Part shown: one piece after another, positions 11,688 through 11,813 of the stretch
Layout: each line of letters begins with the position of its first letter
How positions within the stretch are numbered: position 1 is the stretch's first letter
Assembly (NCBI GenBank): GCA_943908405.1
Contig: CALTTE010000057.1
Location: 1-11,813, forward strand
Length of the DNA: 11,813 bases
Direction: 5' to 3'
Source of the DNA: an uncultured Moraxella sp.
GTDB taxonomy: Bacteria; Pseudomonadota; Gammaproteobacteria; Pseudomonadales; Moraxellaceae
Notes under the pieces: model-generated
Databases searched by the model: none
Seen by the model: the letters and a program-made list of their open reading frames with translations, nothing else
What the model was told of the DNA's origin: nothing
Position numbers and translations under genes: made by a program

Positions 11688-11813
11688 GAATGGCGATAAA
11701 AACTTGGTTTGATAGACGTGGGTTTGATGATGGTTAAAAGGCCGCTTTGGTGCAGGCAATTAAAGGATTAGGTAATTAAAAAGTTTAATAAAAAATATTT
11801 AATAAAAATAAGC

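Overview
The window carries ten protein-coding genes or gene pieces, AT-rich intergenic DNA and no rRNA, tRNA, CRISPR array or intact insertion sequence. The protein families (long-form QueF, TruD, a LemA lipoprotein with TPM-domain partners, a YidB/DUF937 protein, a DASS anion carrier, an AGCS amino-acid symporter and a lipoprotein alpha-carbonic anhydrase), together with the base composition and TTG/TTA-rich codon use, point to a Moraxella-like member of the Moraxellaceae (Gammaproteobacteria). This is an inference from family resemblance, not a database match.

Layout. 1-155: C-terminus of an ABC-2 type (YadH-like) permease on +. 178-284: degenerate ~14-bp tandem array running into the ribosome binding site of queF (285-1100, +), which makes preQ1 for the queuosine tRNA modification. 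1257-1601 (-): unrecognised small single-span membrane protein. 1602-1901: repeat-rich spacer. 4490 down to 1902 (-): a three-gene cluster of lemA lipoprotein, a secreted/membrane TPM-domain protein with a glycine-rich tail, and a small TPM-domain protein whose ATG overlaps the preceding stop. 4491-5029: divergent spacer holding the promoter of an AGCS sodium/alanine-type symporter (5030-6541, +) that ends at a clear intrinsic terminator. 6681-7385 (+): YidB/DUF937 protein. 7560-9017 (+): DASS (CitT/SODiT-like) di/tricarboxylate carrier. 9018-9454: convergent spacer containing a ~100-bp MITE-like element with inverted repeats. 10522 down to 9455 (-): truD. 10792-11580 (+): lipoprotein alpha-carbonic anhydrase followed by a strong bidirectional-type hairpin. 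11688-11813: no gene seen.

How the genes work together. Only the lemA-TPM-TPM cluster is an obvious functional unit: three envelope-associated proteins that commonly occur together but whose joint task in proteobacteria is not settled. The others look like independent housekeeping or transport units: two tRNA-modification enzymes (QueF, TruD), two sodium-coupled carriers for amino acids and carboxylates, and periplasmic CO2/bicarbonate interconversion. I see no defence, toxin-antitoxin, secretion or phage system. The more unusual signals are in regulatory DNA: a 17-bp tandem duplication that repeats an extended -10 promoter and would make truD mRNA leaderless, short-period tandem repeats in several spacers, and the MITE-like element.
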